A DNA stretch of 7,358 bases from positions 1 through 7,358 of the forward strand of contig JAFGWQ010000158.1 in assembly GCA_016937075.1 (NCBI GenBank), read 5' to 3'. Shown here piece by piece: positions 1-6,592 of the stretch. The notes beneath the pieces are model-generated. The model was not told the DNA's origin. It made no database searches and saw nothing but the letters and a program-made list of their open reading frames with translations. The translations under genes and the position numbers were made by a program. Each line of letters starts with the position of its first letter. Positions within the stretch are counted from its first letter, which is position 1. Source of the DNA: Campylobacterales bacterium (GTDB lineage: Bacteria; Campylobacterota; Campylobacteria; Campylobacterales; Sulfurovaceae).

Positions 1-497
1 AAATGGGTCCATAGTATTTGTGTCATCTCCTGATAATTGCTCTTTGTGCCAAGCATTTCAAAACGGCCCATCTGCTCCAAAGCATCAAAAAGCGAAAATG
101 TTTTTTTGCTCGGTTTGTTCCACTTTACAAGTTTATCAGCAAATAAAAAATGTGAAAATCTATCATTTTGGCTTAATGCGCTCATACCTATAAGCGCTAC
201 AATTTCACGCATCACTTCACTCTTTTGTTTAATGGTACCAAAATAACTAGACCCTCCCATCATGGTAGCAACAGCCACATTGAGTTCCCGCTCTTCGTGA
301 TACATTTTCACAAACGGTTTTCCCATTTTTGCCGTTGTTTTCCAGTCTATTTTGCGTATATCATCTCCATACATATACTCACGAAGTTCTCCAAATTCAA
401 ATCCCTCGCCGTAAAATTTAGATATATGATTGCCAAGTCTTAGAGAATAAACTTGCTTTTGTGTTTTGAGAAGCAATGTTTTGGTATTTAGATACAT
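1..497 (-). CDS. DUF58 domain protein, MoxR partner (3' part cut by window edge)
   Basis: This is the N-terminal 165 residues of a DUF58 family protein; the rest lies beyond the left edge. The family signature is clear: F33-E-F-G-E-L-R-E-Y41, then G44-D-D with R48, then I50-D-W-K53, then the E68-E-R-E71 stretch that leads into a vWA-like fold. DUF58 proteins are usually encoded next to a MoxR ATPase and are thought to act with it in assembling or activating envelope or enzyme complexes; their biochemical role is poorly defined. The start is the ATG at 497, 11 nt after the moxR stop, preceded by GAGAG at 502-506, so the two genes are very probably co-transcribed. An ATG at 506-508 reads into a stop after six codons and is not the start. 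No transmembrane segment occurs in the visible part. At residues 79-83, where the vWA metal site (D-x-S-x-S) is expected, the protein reads M-M-G-G-S, so the motif is degenerate. Family assignment is firm; function is inferred from context. Confidence 0.9.
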   Translation of the reverse strand, partial: MYLNTKTLLLKTQKQVYSLRLGNHISKFYGEGFEFGELREYMYGDDIRKIDWKTTAKMGKPFVKMYHEERELNVAVATMMGGSSYFGTIKQKSEVMREIVALIGMSALSQNDRFSHFLFADKLVKWNKPSKKTFSLFDALEQMGRFEMLGTKSNYQEMTQILWTH

Positions 498-508
498 TTA
501 ACTCTCAT

Positions 509-1465
509 TTACGGAACAGGTACGCTATCTAATATTTGAGAAATGATATCATCCTGACTTACTCCGCTAGCTTGCGCTTCATAGCTAAGTATGATACGAT
601 GTCTAAGCACATCTTTGGCTATATACAATATTTCGTTCGGGGATACGTATGACTGGCCTTTTAAATATGCTATGGCTCGTGATGCTTTATAGAGATCTAT
701 GCTTGCTCTTGGAGATGCTCCAAATTCTATCATAGATTCCAGCTCTTCTAGTCCATAACTTTTTGGCTCTCTAGTTGCTACTACTATATCGACCATATAC
801 GCTTCGACTTCCTGGTCAATATGTATCTCCATCATCTTAGCAGTTGCAGCTTCTAGTTGCGCAATATCAACAATTTGTTCTATTTTTCCAAAAGTGGAGT
901 TTGCTACTCTTCTAGCGATCTCGAGCTCTTCTTCTTTTGTATTATACCCCACTATCACCTTCATCATGAATCTATCCAATTGCGCTTCAGGCAAAGCATA
1001 CGCACCTTCGTGTTCTATAGGGTTTTGAGTAGCCATTACTAAAAATGGCGGGGATAGCTTGAAGCTCTCATCGGCTATTGTTATTTGTTTTTCTTGCATT
1101 ACCTCTAGCAATGCCGACTGCACCTTGGCCGGAGCCCTGTTGATCTCGTCGGCTAAAAGTAAATTTGTAAAAACAGGACCTTTTTTGATCTTAAAAGAGT
1201 TAGATGACGGATCATAGATCTGAGTACCTATAATATCGCTAGGCAACAAATCTGGAGTAAACTGTACTCTGCTAAAATGAAGTCCAAGACTCTTTGCAAG
1301 GGCATTTACAGTAGTAGTTTTGGCAAGACCAGGCACCCCCTCTAGAAGTATATGACCTCTACATAAAAGCCCGACCAGAAGGGTTTCAATCATTTTGTCT
1401 TGACCTACAACTACTTTACTGATCTCTTTCTTGATAACATCTGCAATGGTTTGCTTACTTGACAC
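509..1465 (-). CDS. moxR: MoxR family AAA+ ATPase
   Basis: This is a complete 318-residue MoxR-type AAA+ ATPase, the normal length for the family. Visible motifs are Walker A G43-V-P-G-L-A-K-T50, Walker B L102-L-L-A-D-E107 followed by INRAP, sensor 1 around A146-T-Q-N-P150, an arginine-finger region Q163-L-D-R-F167, and sensor 2 G249-A-S-P-R-A254. All ATPase residues that I can place are intact. MoxR proteins are cytoplasmic chaperone-like ATPases that work with DUF58 or vWA-domain partners to mature protein complexes; the DUF58 gene 11 nt downstream fits this. The start is a GTG at 1465. An in-frame TAG lies three codons upstream, so no longer start is possible, and the N-terminus through VVVGQD is typical of the family. 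A purine-rich AGGGGGA at 1470-1476 lies four bases before the GTG. The actual substrate cannot be read from the sequence. Confidence 0.95.
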   Translation of the reverse strand: MSSKQTIADVIKKEISKVVVGQDKMIETLLVGLLCRGHILLEGVPGLAKTTTVNALAKSLGLHFSRVQFTPDLLPSDIIGTQIYDPSSNSFKIKKGPVFTNLLLADEINRAPAKVQSALLEVMQEKQITIADESFKLSPPFLVMATQNPIEHEGAYALPEAQLDRFMMKVIVGYNTKEEELEIARRVANSTFGKIEQIVDIAQLEAATAKMMEIHIDQEVEAYMVDIVVATREPKSYGLEELESMIEFGASPRASIDLYKASRAIAYLKGQSYVSPNEILYIAKDVLRHRIILSYEAQASGVSQDDIISQILDSVPVP

Positions 1466-1469
1466 TTTA

Positions 1470-1476
1470 TCCCCCT
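1470..1476 (-). promoter_or_regulatory. Ribosome binding site deciding the moxR GTG start
   Basis: The minus strand reads AGGGGGA here, followed by TAAA and then the GTG of moxR. It is the most G-rich ribosome-binding-type site in the window. Together with the in-frame TAG overlapping it, it fixes the GTG at 1465 as the start. The spacing of four bases is somewhat short. Confidence 0.65.
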
Positions 1477-1489
1477 AAGTATTAAAGAA

Positions 1490-1534
1490 AGTATATAGTT
1501 TAGAGTTTTAATAGAAGATTAATGTGACATTATC
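1490..1534 (-). promoter_or_regulatory. Possible promoter region upstream of moxR-DUF58
   Basis: The 85-nt gap between the lipoprotein stop and moxR (1466-1550) is very AT-rich and holds two -10-like hexamers on the minus strand: GATAAT at 1529-1534 and TATACT at 1490-1495. The second would start transcription near 1483 and give a leader of about 18 nt carrying the ribosome site. Neither has a good -35 box, but Campylobacterota sigma-70 promoters often lack one. In DNA this AT-rich such hexamers occur by chance, so this is only a candidate. No hairpin followed by a T tract was seen in the gap. Confidence 0.3.
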
Positions 1535-1550
1535 AATCAAAAACTATAGA

Positions 1551-2288
1551 CTAGTTTATGCCAAGCTCATCAATTCTATATTTTAGTATATACCCTTTAT
1601 CATCTGCAAAATATATATTATCGCTGTTGTCGATCGCTATGCCTTCTTGATTAAACTCTGAAAGCTTTAAAGTGCTCAATATCTTTTTTTCTGCCATACT
1701 GTACAGATATAATCTGTTTTTGGTATCACTCACTATATAGAGTATACCGTTTTTCATCTCCAACCCCGAAGAGTCTTCTATTTCATGATAAATCTCATCA
1801 ATCACCTTGGCTTTATTATCATCAATTTCTACAACAAATAGTTTAGCATCTTTTTTGGATAACGTTTGTAGTGAAAGGATATACTTATCTCCCATTTTCG
1901 CGATACCTTCTATGCCGCGTTTTTTGCCAAACTTGCCTAATCCTTCTATGTGTATATATTGCTTTGATTGTGATAATCTATCTACTTTGATCAAGCCGCC
2001 GCTCTCCAAAGCAAATATAAAATTGTTATCTTCACACACAACGCCCTCTAGATCATACTTTCCTATATTATGTTTATACATAATAGTACCGTTGGTGCCT
2101 ATCTCATAAAAATAACCTTCATCATTTGCTACAACCAATGTATCACTGTTGCTGCAATACCCTATGCCGGATGCTTCCGGTATTGATGCTATAATGTGCT
2201 GCTTGCCTAATGATTGTTGACAACCGATCATTGTCAAGCCAACTATTATAATGCTAAAAATTACAGCTTTAGATCGATACATCCCCAT
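1551..2288 (-). CDS. Putative lipoprotein, SdiA-regulated (YjiK-like) propeller family
   Basis: This 245-residue protein has a short charged N-terminus, a hydrophobic stretch (about 8-21) and a lipobox-like T-M-I-G-C ending at Cys23, so it is probably exported and lipidated; Met at -3 is less usual than Leu. The mature part resembles the SdiA-regulated family (E. coli YjiK), a beta-propeller-like fold. Its repeated signatures are E38-A-S-G-I42, N55-D-E-G58, D79-L-E-G82, A93-L-E-S96, G125-I-E-G-I-A130, D172-S-S-G175 with I185-V-S-D188, and N213-Q-E-G-I-A218. The family's biochemical role is unknown; a ligand-binding, esterase-like or sensory role is speculative. I chose the ATG at 2288 because AAAGGGA (2295-2301) lies six bases upstream and the signal peptide begins there. 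A longer form from a TTG at 2333 would put 15 extra residues before the signal. It follows mfd by 55 nt and has no obvious functional link to its neighbours. Family call is good; topology is likely. Confidence 0.82.
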   Translation of the reverse strand: MGMYRSKAVIFSIIIVGLTMIGCQQSLGKQHIIASIPEASGIGYCSNSDTLVVANDEGYFYEIGTNGTIMYKHNIGKYDLEGVVCEDNNFIFALESGGLIKVDRLSQSKQYIHIEGLGKFGKKRGIEGIAKMGDKYILSLQTLSKKDAKLFVVEIDDNKAKVIDEIYHEIEDSSGLEMKNGILYIVSDTKNRLYLYSMAEKKILSTLKLSEFNQEGIAIDNSDNIYFADDKGYILKYRIDELGIN

Positions 2289-2294
2289 AGATAG

Positions 2295-2301
2295 TCCCTT
2301 T
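2295..2301 (-). promoter_or_regulatory. Ribosome binding site deciding the lipoprotein start
   Basis: The minus strand reads AAAGGGA, six bases before the ATG at 2288. This is good Shine-Dalgarno spacing and favours that ATG over the TTG at 2333 and over the second ATG two codons downstream at 2282. Confidence 0.65.
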
Positions 2302-2313
2302 GTAAAATCAAAT

Positions 2314-2319
2314 TTTATA
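2314..2319 (-). promoter_or_regulatory. Possible -10 box in the mfd-lipoprotein gap
   Basis: The minus strand reads TATAAA inside the 55-nt gap (2289-2343) after mfd. It would give a leader of roughly 19 nt that includes the lipoprotein ribosome site. No convincing -35 box is present at the right distance. This is weak evidence for an internal promoter; read-through from mfd is equally possible. Confidence 0.2.
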
Positions 2320-2343
2320 AATATCCAAGACAACAGTCCTGGT

Positions 2344-5277
2344 CTACTGTCTTAAATATCCAAATGCCGTAGCAATTATATCATCATCATCTTTGCTATG
2401 TGATTTAAGTGTTACTCTGTATTTGCTTGTATCTTCAAACTCTATAAATACATTTTCGCCATAACTTGAGACTTTTGATACACCTTTGCTAGCTGCTAGC
2501 AGCTTAATAGCCATGATATCGATAAATTGCTTGCTCATGGTATCTAATCTGCCAAATCTATCTTCTATCTCACCGGCTATCTCATAAACCTCACCTACGC
2601 TTTGGCTAAGTGCAAGCCTGCGATAAAGTTCAAGTCTTAATCTATCTTCACTTATAAGCTCTTCGTTTAGATAGGCATCAACAGCCAGTTTAACTTCAAC
2701 GCTTTTTCTTTTTTCTTCTTGGATACCGCTAAGTTGCTTGATAGCCTCTTCGAGCATTCTAAGATATAGTCCATAACCTATCTGTTTTATGTGTCCGCTT
2801 TGAGCTTCTCCAATGATATTGCCTCCGCCTCTGATCTCTAGATCATGAAATGCAAGCACAGCGCCGCTGCCAAGGTCTGAATGCGATTCAAGCGCAACAA
2901 GTCTGCGTTTGGCAAGCTCGGTTAATCTCATTTTGTCTGCTACCATAAAATAACAATACCCTTCTTTGCCCCCGCGTCCTACTCTGCCTCGAAGCTGATG
3001 CAGATCGGCCATACCAAAGTTCTCTGCACCATCTACGATCATAGTATTGGCATGCGGCATATGGATACCTGATTCGACTATCGAAGTAGAAAGCAATATA
3101 TCATACTCTCCTGCTTCGAATTTTATCATCTCGTCTTCTGTTTCTTTTGCGCTTATTTTTGAATGGAGTACCGCTATGCGAAGTGACGGAAGGATCTCAA
3201 GAAGTTCCTTTTTTTTATCATTTATAGAGGCTATGGAGTTATAGACATAAAATATCTGTCCGCCCCTGCGTATCTCACGCAAAAATGCCTCTTTTAATAA
3301 CTTTTTATCATAGCTTTTTACAAAAGTTCTCACCCCTATTCTCTCAACCGGCGGAGTGAGTATCTCGCTAAAAGTTTTCACGCTTGATAATGCCAGATTG
3401 AGGCTTCTAGGAATAGGCGTGGCACTCATGCTGAGCAGATGCACATTGCTTGCCATCTCTTTTAGGCTCTCTTTTTGTTTTACTCCAAATTTATGCTCTT
3501 CATCTATCACTACAAGTGCTAGCCTATCAAACTCCACCCCAAGTAATGCATGGGTCCCTATGACTACATCTATAGTGCCATCCTTCAGCCCTTTGATAGC
3601 TATATTTTTTTCTTTGGCGGTACAAAATCTATCAAGTTTAGCTATGCTAATACCATATGGAGAAAGTCTTTCTTTTAGACTTTTATAGTGTTGAGAGCTA
3701 AGCAGCGTAGTTGGGGCAATCATGCATGCTTGATATCCGCTTTTAACACATGCGAATATCGCGTTCATTGCTACTTCTGTTTTACCAAACCCAACATCAG
3801 CACTAAGAAGTCTATCCATCATTTGCCCGCTCGCCATTTCTGCAAGTATGGAATTGATCGCTTCTTCTTGATCTTCTGTATGAATAAATCCGGCTTTGCT
3901 CATAAAGTCGGCTTGAAGTGATTCATTCAATGCGATATGAATACCTTTGGTAAGATGTCTTTTGGCTGAGAGGTTGACAATATCCGAAGCAATGGCAAAA
4001 AGTTTTTCTCTGACTTTTTCTTTGAGATTTCTAAAACTCATCTTGCCTAATCTGTCAACTGCAGGCAAAGCTCCGCCTTCGGCAACATATCTATCTATGA
4101 CATCTAGATTTTCAACAGGCACCAACAGCATATCTTCATTTTGATATACTATTACTACAAACTCACGCACTGCTCCTAAAACTTCTCGTTTCTCTATTGC
4201 TCTAAAAAGCCCTACGCCGTGGGTTTCATGAACTACATATTCGCCTGGCTTAAGCTCATCTAGAATGAGCATACTTTTTTTTACTTTTTTTGGTTTGGCT
4301 GGGGTATTTAGTGAAACTATCAGCTCATTTGCACTTAAGATATTTATGATACCGTCTTGATATGCAAAGTTGAGTCCATCAAACGAATCGAGCATGCTGC
4401 CACGTACCATACTTTCATTTTTGGCGATTACGGTGATCTTCTTATCTTTGTGTGTATTTAATAGTTTATTTATATCGGTTATTTCAATATCACGATAAAT
4501 TTTTGATTCAGGTATCATTTGAAGGTCTTTAAAATCGACCTCATCTTCTATGTGAGTTGCTGCAATAGGCTTAAAAACATTCAGAGGATCATACCCCAAG
4601 TCATTTAGTACCCACCAGCCTTGCGAATCTATATCTTTTATAAATACTTCGTATGGTGTCGTCTCTGATCTGCTTTTTAGTGCCTCGTTTTGAGCAGCAT
4701 CCAATGCCAAAAGAGCCGGGCATATCACAATATCTTCAAGCTCATCTTTATTGCTTTTTTGTGTACTGATATCAAATTGTCTAATGCTCTCCACTTCATC
4801 ACCAAAAAGTGAAATTCTATATGGCATCACAGCATCCAAAGGATAAACATCTATGATATCTCCACGAAAAGAGACTTCTTTTTTGCCTGTGACGATATCT
4901 ACAAATTGATAGCCCCAATTATAAAACATCTCTTTTACTTGAGAATTTATCTTGTCTCCAAAAGCTATGGTAAAAGTATCAAAGTATTCTTGCTTTGGAA
5001 ATGGAAGCTTCAAAGTACGAGCAGGAGAAATGAGTATTTTTGGATTGTTTGCACGATAGTAAGAGCCAAGCTCTACAAGCAGTTCTCCGAACTCTTCTTG
5101 ATATGGACGCAGATCCTCACCGACTGACAATCTAATATCAGGCAATACAAATGCATTAATATTTGTCAAAGTTGCTATATGGCTTATCTGTAAAGCTTCT
5201 TTATCATTGTTGCACACTAGCACCAAATCGTTTTCTCTCAAAGAGGCTAAAAAATCATAGACGGCACTAGAATACAT
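2344..5277 (-). CDS. mfd: Transcription-repair coupling factor Mfd
   Basis: Mfd is a cytoplasmic DNA translocase that removes RNA polymerase stalled at lesions and recruits UvrA for nucleotide excision repair. The 977 residues show the full order: a UvrB-like N-terminal module (1 to about 190), a short variable linker (to about 340), the CarD-like RNA-polymerase interaction domain (about 342-412, starting L342-K-P-G-E-Y and including H353-G-V-G356), two RecG-like motor domains (about 465-800), the translocation motif after H811-D-L-E-I-R816, and the C-terminal TRCF domain (about 860-977). Motor motifs are D494-V-G-F-G-K-T500, D592-E-E-H595, S618-A-T-P-I-P623 and Q761-L-R-G-R-V-G-R768. R138, R154 and F158 line up with E. 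coli R165, R181 and F185 (recalled UvrA contacts), so coupling is probably retained. It is about 170 residues shorter than E. coli Mfd, mostly between the N-terminal module and the polymerase-binding domain; H. pylori Mfd is similarly short. The ATG at 5277 has no clear Shine-Dalgarno and lies 17 nt after the bactofilin stop. Confidence 0.98.
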   Translation of the reverse strand: MYSSAVYDFLASLRENDLVLVCNNDKEALQISHIATLTNINAFVLPDIRLSVGEDLRPYQEEFGELLVELGSYYRANNPKILISPARTLKLPFPKQEYFDTFTIAFGDKINSQVKEMFYNWGYQFVDIVTGKKEVSFRGDIIDVYPLDAVMPYRISLFGDEVESIRQFDISTQKSNKDELEDIVICPALLALDAAQNEALKSRSETTPYEVFIKDIDSQGWWVLNDLGYDPLNVFKPIAATHIEDEVDFKDLQMIPESKIYRDIEITDINKLLNTHKDKKITVIAKNESMVRGSMLDSFDGLNFAYQDGIINILSANELIVSLNTPAKPKKVKKSMLILDELKPGEYVVHETHGVGLFRAIEKREVLGAVREFVVIVYQNEDMLLVPVENLDVIDRYVAEGGALPAVDRLGKMSFRNLKEKVREKLFAIASDIVNLSAKRHLTKGIHIALNESLQADFMSKAGFIHTEDQEEAINSILAEMASGQMMDRLLSADVGFGKTEVAMNAIFACVKSGYQACMIAPTTLLSSQHYKSLKERLSPYGISIAKLDRFCTAKEKNIAIKGLKDGTIDVVIGTHALLGVEFDRLALVVIDEEHKFGVKQKESLKEMASNVHLLSMSATPIPRSLNLALSSVKTFSEILTPPVERIGVRTFVKSYDKKLLKEAFLREIRRGGQIFYVYNSIASINDKKKELLEILPSLRIAVLHSKISAKETEDEMIKFEAGEYDILLSTSIVESGIHMPHANTMIVDGAENFGMADLHQLRGRVGRGGKEGYCYFMVADKMRLTELAKRRLVALESHSDLGSGAVLAFHDLEIRGGGNIIGEAQSGHIKQIGYGLYLRMLEEAIKQLSGIQEEKRKSVEVKLAVDAYLNEELISEDRLRLELYRRLALSQSVGEVYEIAGEIEDRFGRLDTMSKQFIDIMAIKLLAASKGVSKVSSYGENVFIEFEDTSKYRVTLKSHSKDDDDIIATAFGYLRQ

Positions 5278-5294
5278 ATATTGTGTGATACTTT

Positions 5295-5747
5295 TTATTT
5301 TTTGCTTTTCGGCAAAGCAGCATCCGAATCAACTATTTTTGTATCAATGAGATTATGATATTTGCTTTCTACTTCTGCATATCGGCTTAGCAGAGAACTT
5401 CCTTTGACTGCTGTTTTGCCATCGAAAAAGCCGTTTTCTTCTACTGTAATTTTAGAATATATCAATTGCCCAACGGCTCTGCCGGTAGATAAAATATGTA
5501 TCATATTTGCATCTATAATACCGTCTACCAATCCGCCGATAACGATAATATCTGTTTTGACCTCACCGTAAAGCTCACCTTTTTCTCCTATAGTTACTGT
5601 CTGATTAGACGAAATAGCCCCCTCAAATTTCCCATTTATCACAACATCACTTTGGGTTGTAATGCCCCCTACTACATTACAATCATCTGCTATAATAGTC
5701 GCATTGTACGAGCTTAACTTCGAATTCGTTTTACTAAAGATTCCCAT
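5295..5747 (-). CDS. ccmA: CcmA-type bactofilin cytoskeletal protein
   Basis: This 150-residue protein is a bactofilin (polymer-forming cytoskeletal family). The core, about residues 15-112, is made of short Gly- and Val/Ile-rich beta-helix turns, for example N23-V-V-G-G-I29, V36-I-N-G-K-F-E-G43, E59-L-Y-G-E-V63, I70-G-G-L-V-D-G76 and F107-F-D-G110. Flanking tails are short, and the C-terminal 38 residues are polar and lysine-ending. Bactofilins polymerise without nucleotide. In H. pylori CcmA is needed for helical cell shape and works with the Csd peptidases encoded beside it; the same arrangement here suggests the same role, acting at the inner face of the cytoplasmic membrane. The ATG at 5747 lies inside the 3' end of the peptidase gene (34-nt overlap) with AAAAGGA (5754-5760) six bases upstream. 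No transmembrane segment is visible. Confidence 0.93.
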   Translation of the reverse strand: MGIFSKTNSKLSSYNATIIADDCNVVGGITTQSDVVINGKFEGAISSNQTVTIGEKGELYGEVKTDIIVIGGLVDGIIDANMIHILSTGRAVGQLIYSKITVEENGFFDGKTAVKGSSLLSRYAEVESKYHNLIDTKIVDSDAALPKSKK

Positions 5748-6592
5748 GGTACGTCCTTTTGCTGTTTAAATATTTTATTATAGTTTACCATACTCCAACT
5801 AATAAATGGTCTAGGATTGATGGCCTTCCCTCTATAATGTACCTCATAGTGAAGATGCGGACCGGTGGAGCTGCCGCTATTGCCTCCAAGTCCTATAATC
5901 TGACCTTTTTTGACAATATCGCCTATCTTGACCTTTGTTCCGCTCAAATGAGCATAAGCTGTACTAAAACCATATTTATGTCTCACAACCACCAATTTCC
6001 CATATCCGCCGATATCTTTATTCACTGACCTTGTGACGATACCGTTAGCCGCGGCATAGACAGGTGCGCCTATTTGAACTCTCAAGTCAATACCGTGATG
6101 CATTTTTTTAGTTTTAAATATAGGGTGGGTTCTGTATCCAAAAGCAGATGTGATGACAGGACGCCTTACCGGTGAACCGTTTGGTATATGTTTCAAAATA
6201 AACTTTTTGAGCTCATGATCTCTTTTTAACTTGGCCAATCTGCTTTCAGCAGTACTCTTTTCTTTTGAGGCAACACTCTCTTTTTGTTTAAATACTTCCG
6301 GAGGATTGCTCATTTTTTCATAAGCAGTAATCTTCTCTTCTAATGCTTCAAATTTTTCATCCAATTCTTCATATGCTGCTATTTTATTTTCCAGATCTTT
6401 CTGATAAAGCTCATTCAATGATGTCAGCTCCATTACTTTGTGTGTCAAAATAGGTATTACAATAGCTCCACCTATGGCTACAAAGCTGATAAAGGCAATG
6501 ATCCAAAATAAAAATCTTCTAAAAAGTTTGGTAAGACTGTATGATTTGGTACCTCTTATGTCTGATATGGTGATTATAACTCTATGTTTCAT
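5714..6592 (-). CDS. csd1: Membrane-anchored M23 peptidoglycan endopeptidase (Csd1-like)
   Basis: This 292-residue protein has a basic N-terminus (1-26), one membrane segment (about 27-50), a predicted coiled coil (about 55-95 and 105-133) and a C-terminal M23/LytM domain (about 140-265) expected in the periplasm. The zinc site appears intact: H165-x-x-x-D169 in HHGID, and H246-L-H248 in GPHLHYE, with H215 in YAHLSG as the further conserved catalytic histidine. M23 enzymes of this type cut peptide cross-links in peptidoglycan. In H. pylori the neighbouring-locus enzymes Csd1 and Csd2 relax cross-links to set helical shape together with CcmA. Because the metal ligands are complete, the enzyme is more Csd1-like than Csd2-like; orthology is inferred from position and motifs. 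The ATG at 6592 overlaps the folC stop (ATGA), with GAGGT just upstream, so translation is probably coupled to folC. The 3' end overlaps the bactofilin gene by 34 nt. Cell shape itself cannot be read from the sequence. Confidence 0.93.
   Translation of the reverse strand: MKHRVIITISDIRGTKSYSLTKLFRRFLFWIIAFISFVAIGGAIVIPILTHKVMELTSLNELYQKDLENKIAAYEELDEKFEALEEKITAYEKMSNPPEVFKQKESVASKEKSTAESRLAKLKRDHELKKFILKHIPNGSPVRRPVITSAFGYRTHPIFKTKKMHHGIDLRVQIGAPVYAAANGIVTRSVNKDIGGYGKLVVVRHKYGFSTAYAHLSGTKVKIGDIVKKGQIIGLGGNSGSSTGPHLHYEVHYRGKAINPRPFISWSMVNYNKIFKQQKDVPWESLVKRIRS
5754..5760 (-). promoter_or_regulatory. Ribosome binding site for the bactofilin, inside the peptidase gene
   Basis: The minus strand reads AAAAGGA six bases before the bactofilin ATG at 5747, within the last codons of the upstream peptidase gene. 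It is among the best-placed ribosome sites in the window and supports this start despite the 34-nt gene overlap. Confidence 0.7.

Noticed and set aside
37..443. Plus-strand open frames at the left end considered as small genes
   Set aside because: They lie opposite the conserved DUF58 coding sequence, which shows clear family motifs in its own frame, and they show no recognisable protein features.
2303..2317. Palindrome TAAAAT-TTG-ATTTTA in the mfd-lipoprotein gap considered as an operator or terminator
   Set aside because: The arms are almost all A/T and only 6 bp long, there is no following T tract, and such repeats are expected by chance in AT-rich DNA.
1551..2333. Longer form of the lipoprotein starting at the TTG at 2333
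   Set aside because: It would add 15 residues ahead of a clear signal peptide, has no good ribosome site, and the ATG at 2288 has AAAGGGA at ideal spacing.
3356..3688. Plus-strand open frame of 110 codons inside mfd
   Set aside because: It is antisense to the conserved motor domains of mfd, its translation is low-complexity Ser/Leu-rich, and no family resemblance or ribosome site is visible. The same reasoning applies to the frames at 1807-2109, 5759-6028 and the other plus-strand frames.
5303..5319. Inverted repeat TGCTTT-loop-AAAGCA considered as a factor-independent terminator
   Set aside because: On the minus strand, the direction of all genes, the stem is followed by an A-rich tract rather than Ts, and it lies inside the bactofilin coding sequence. 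On the plus strand the T tract precedes the stem.
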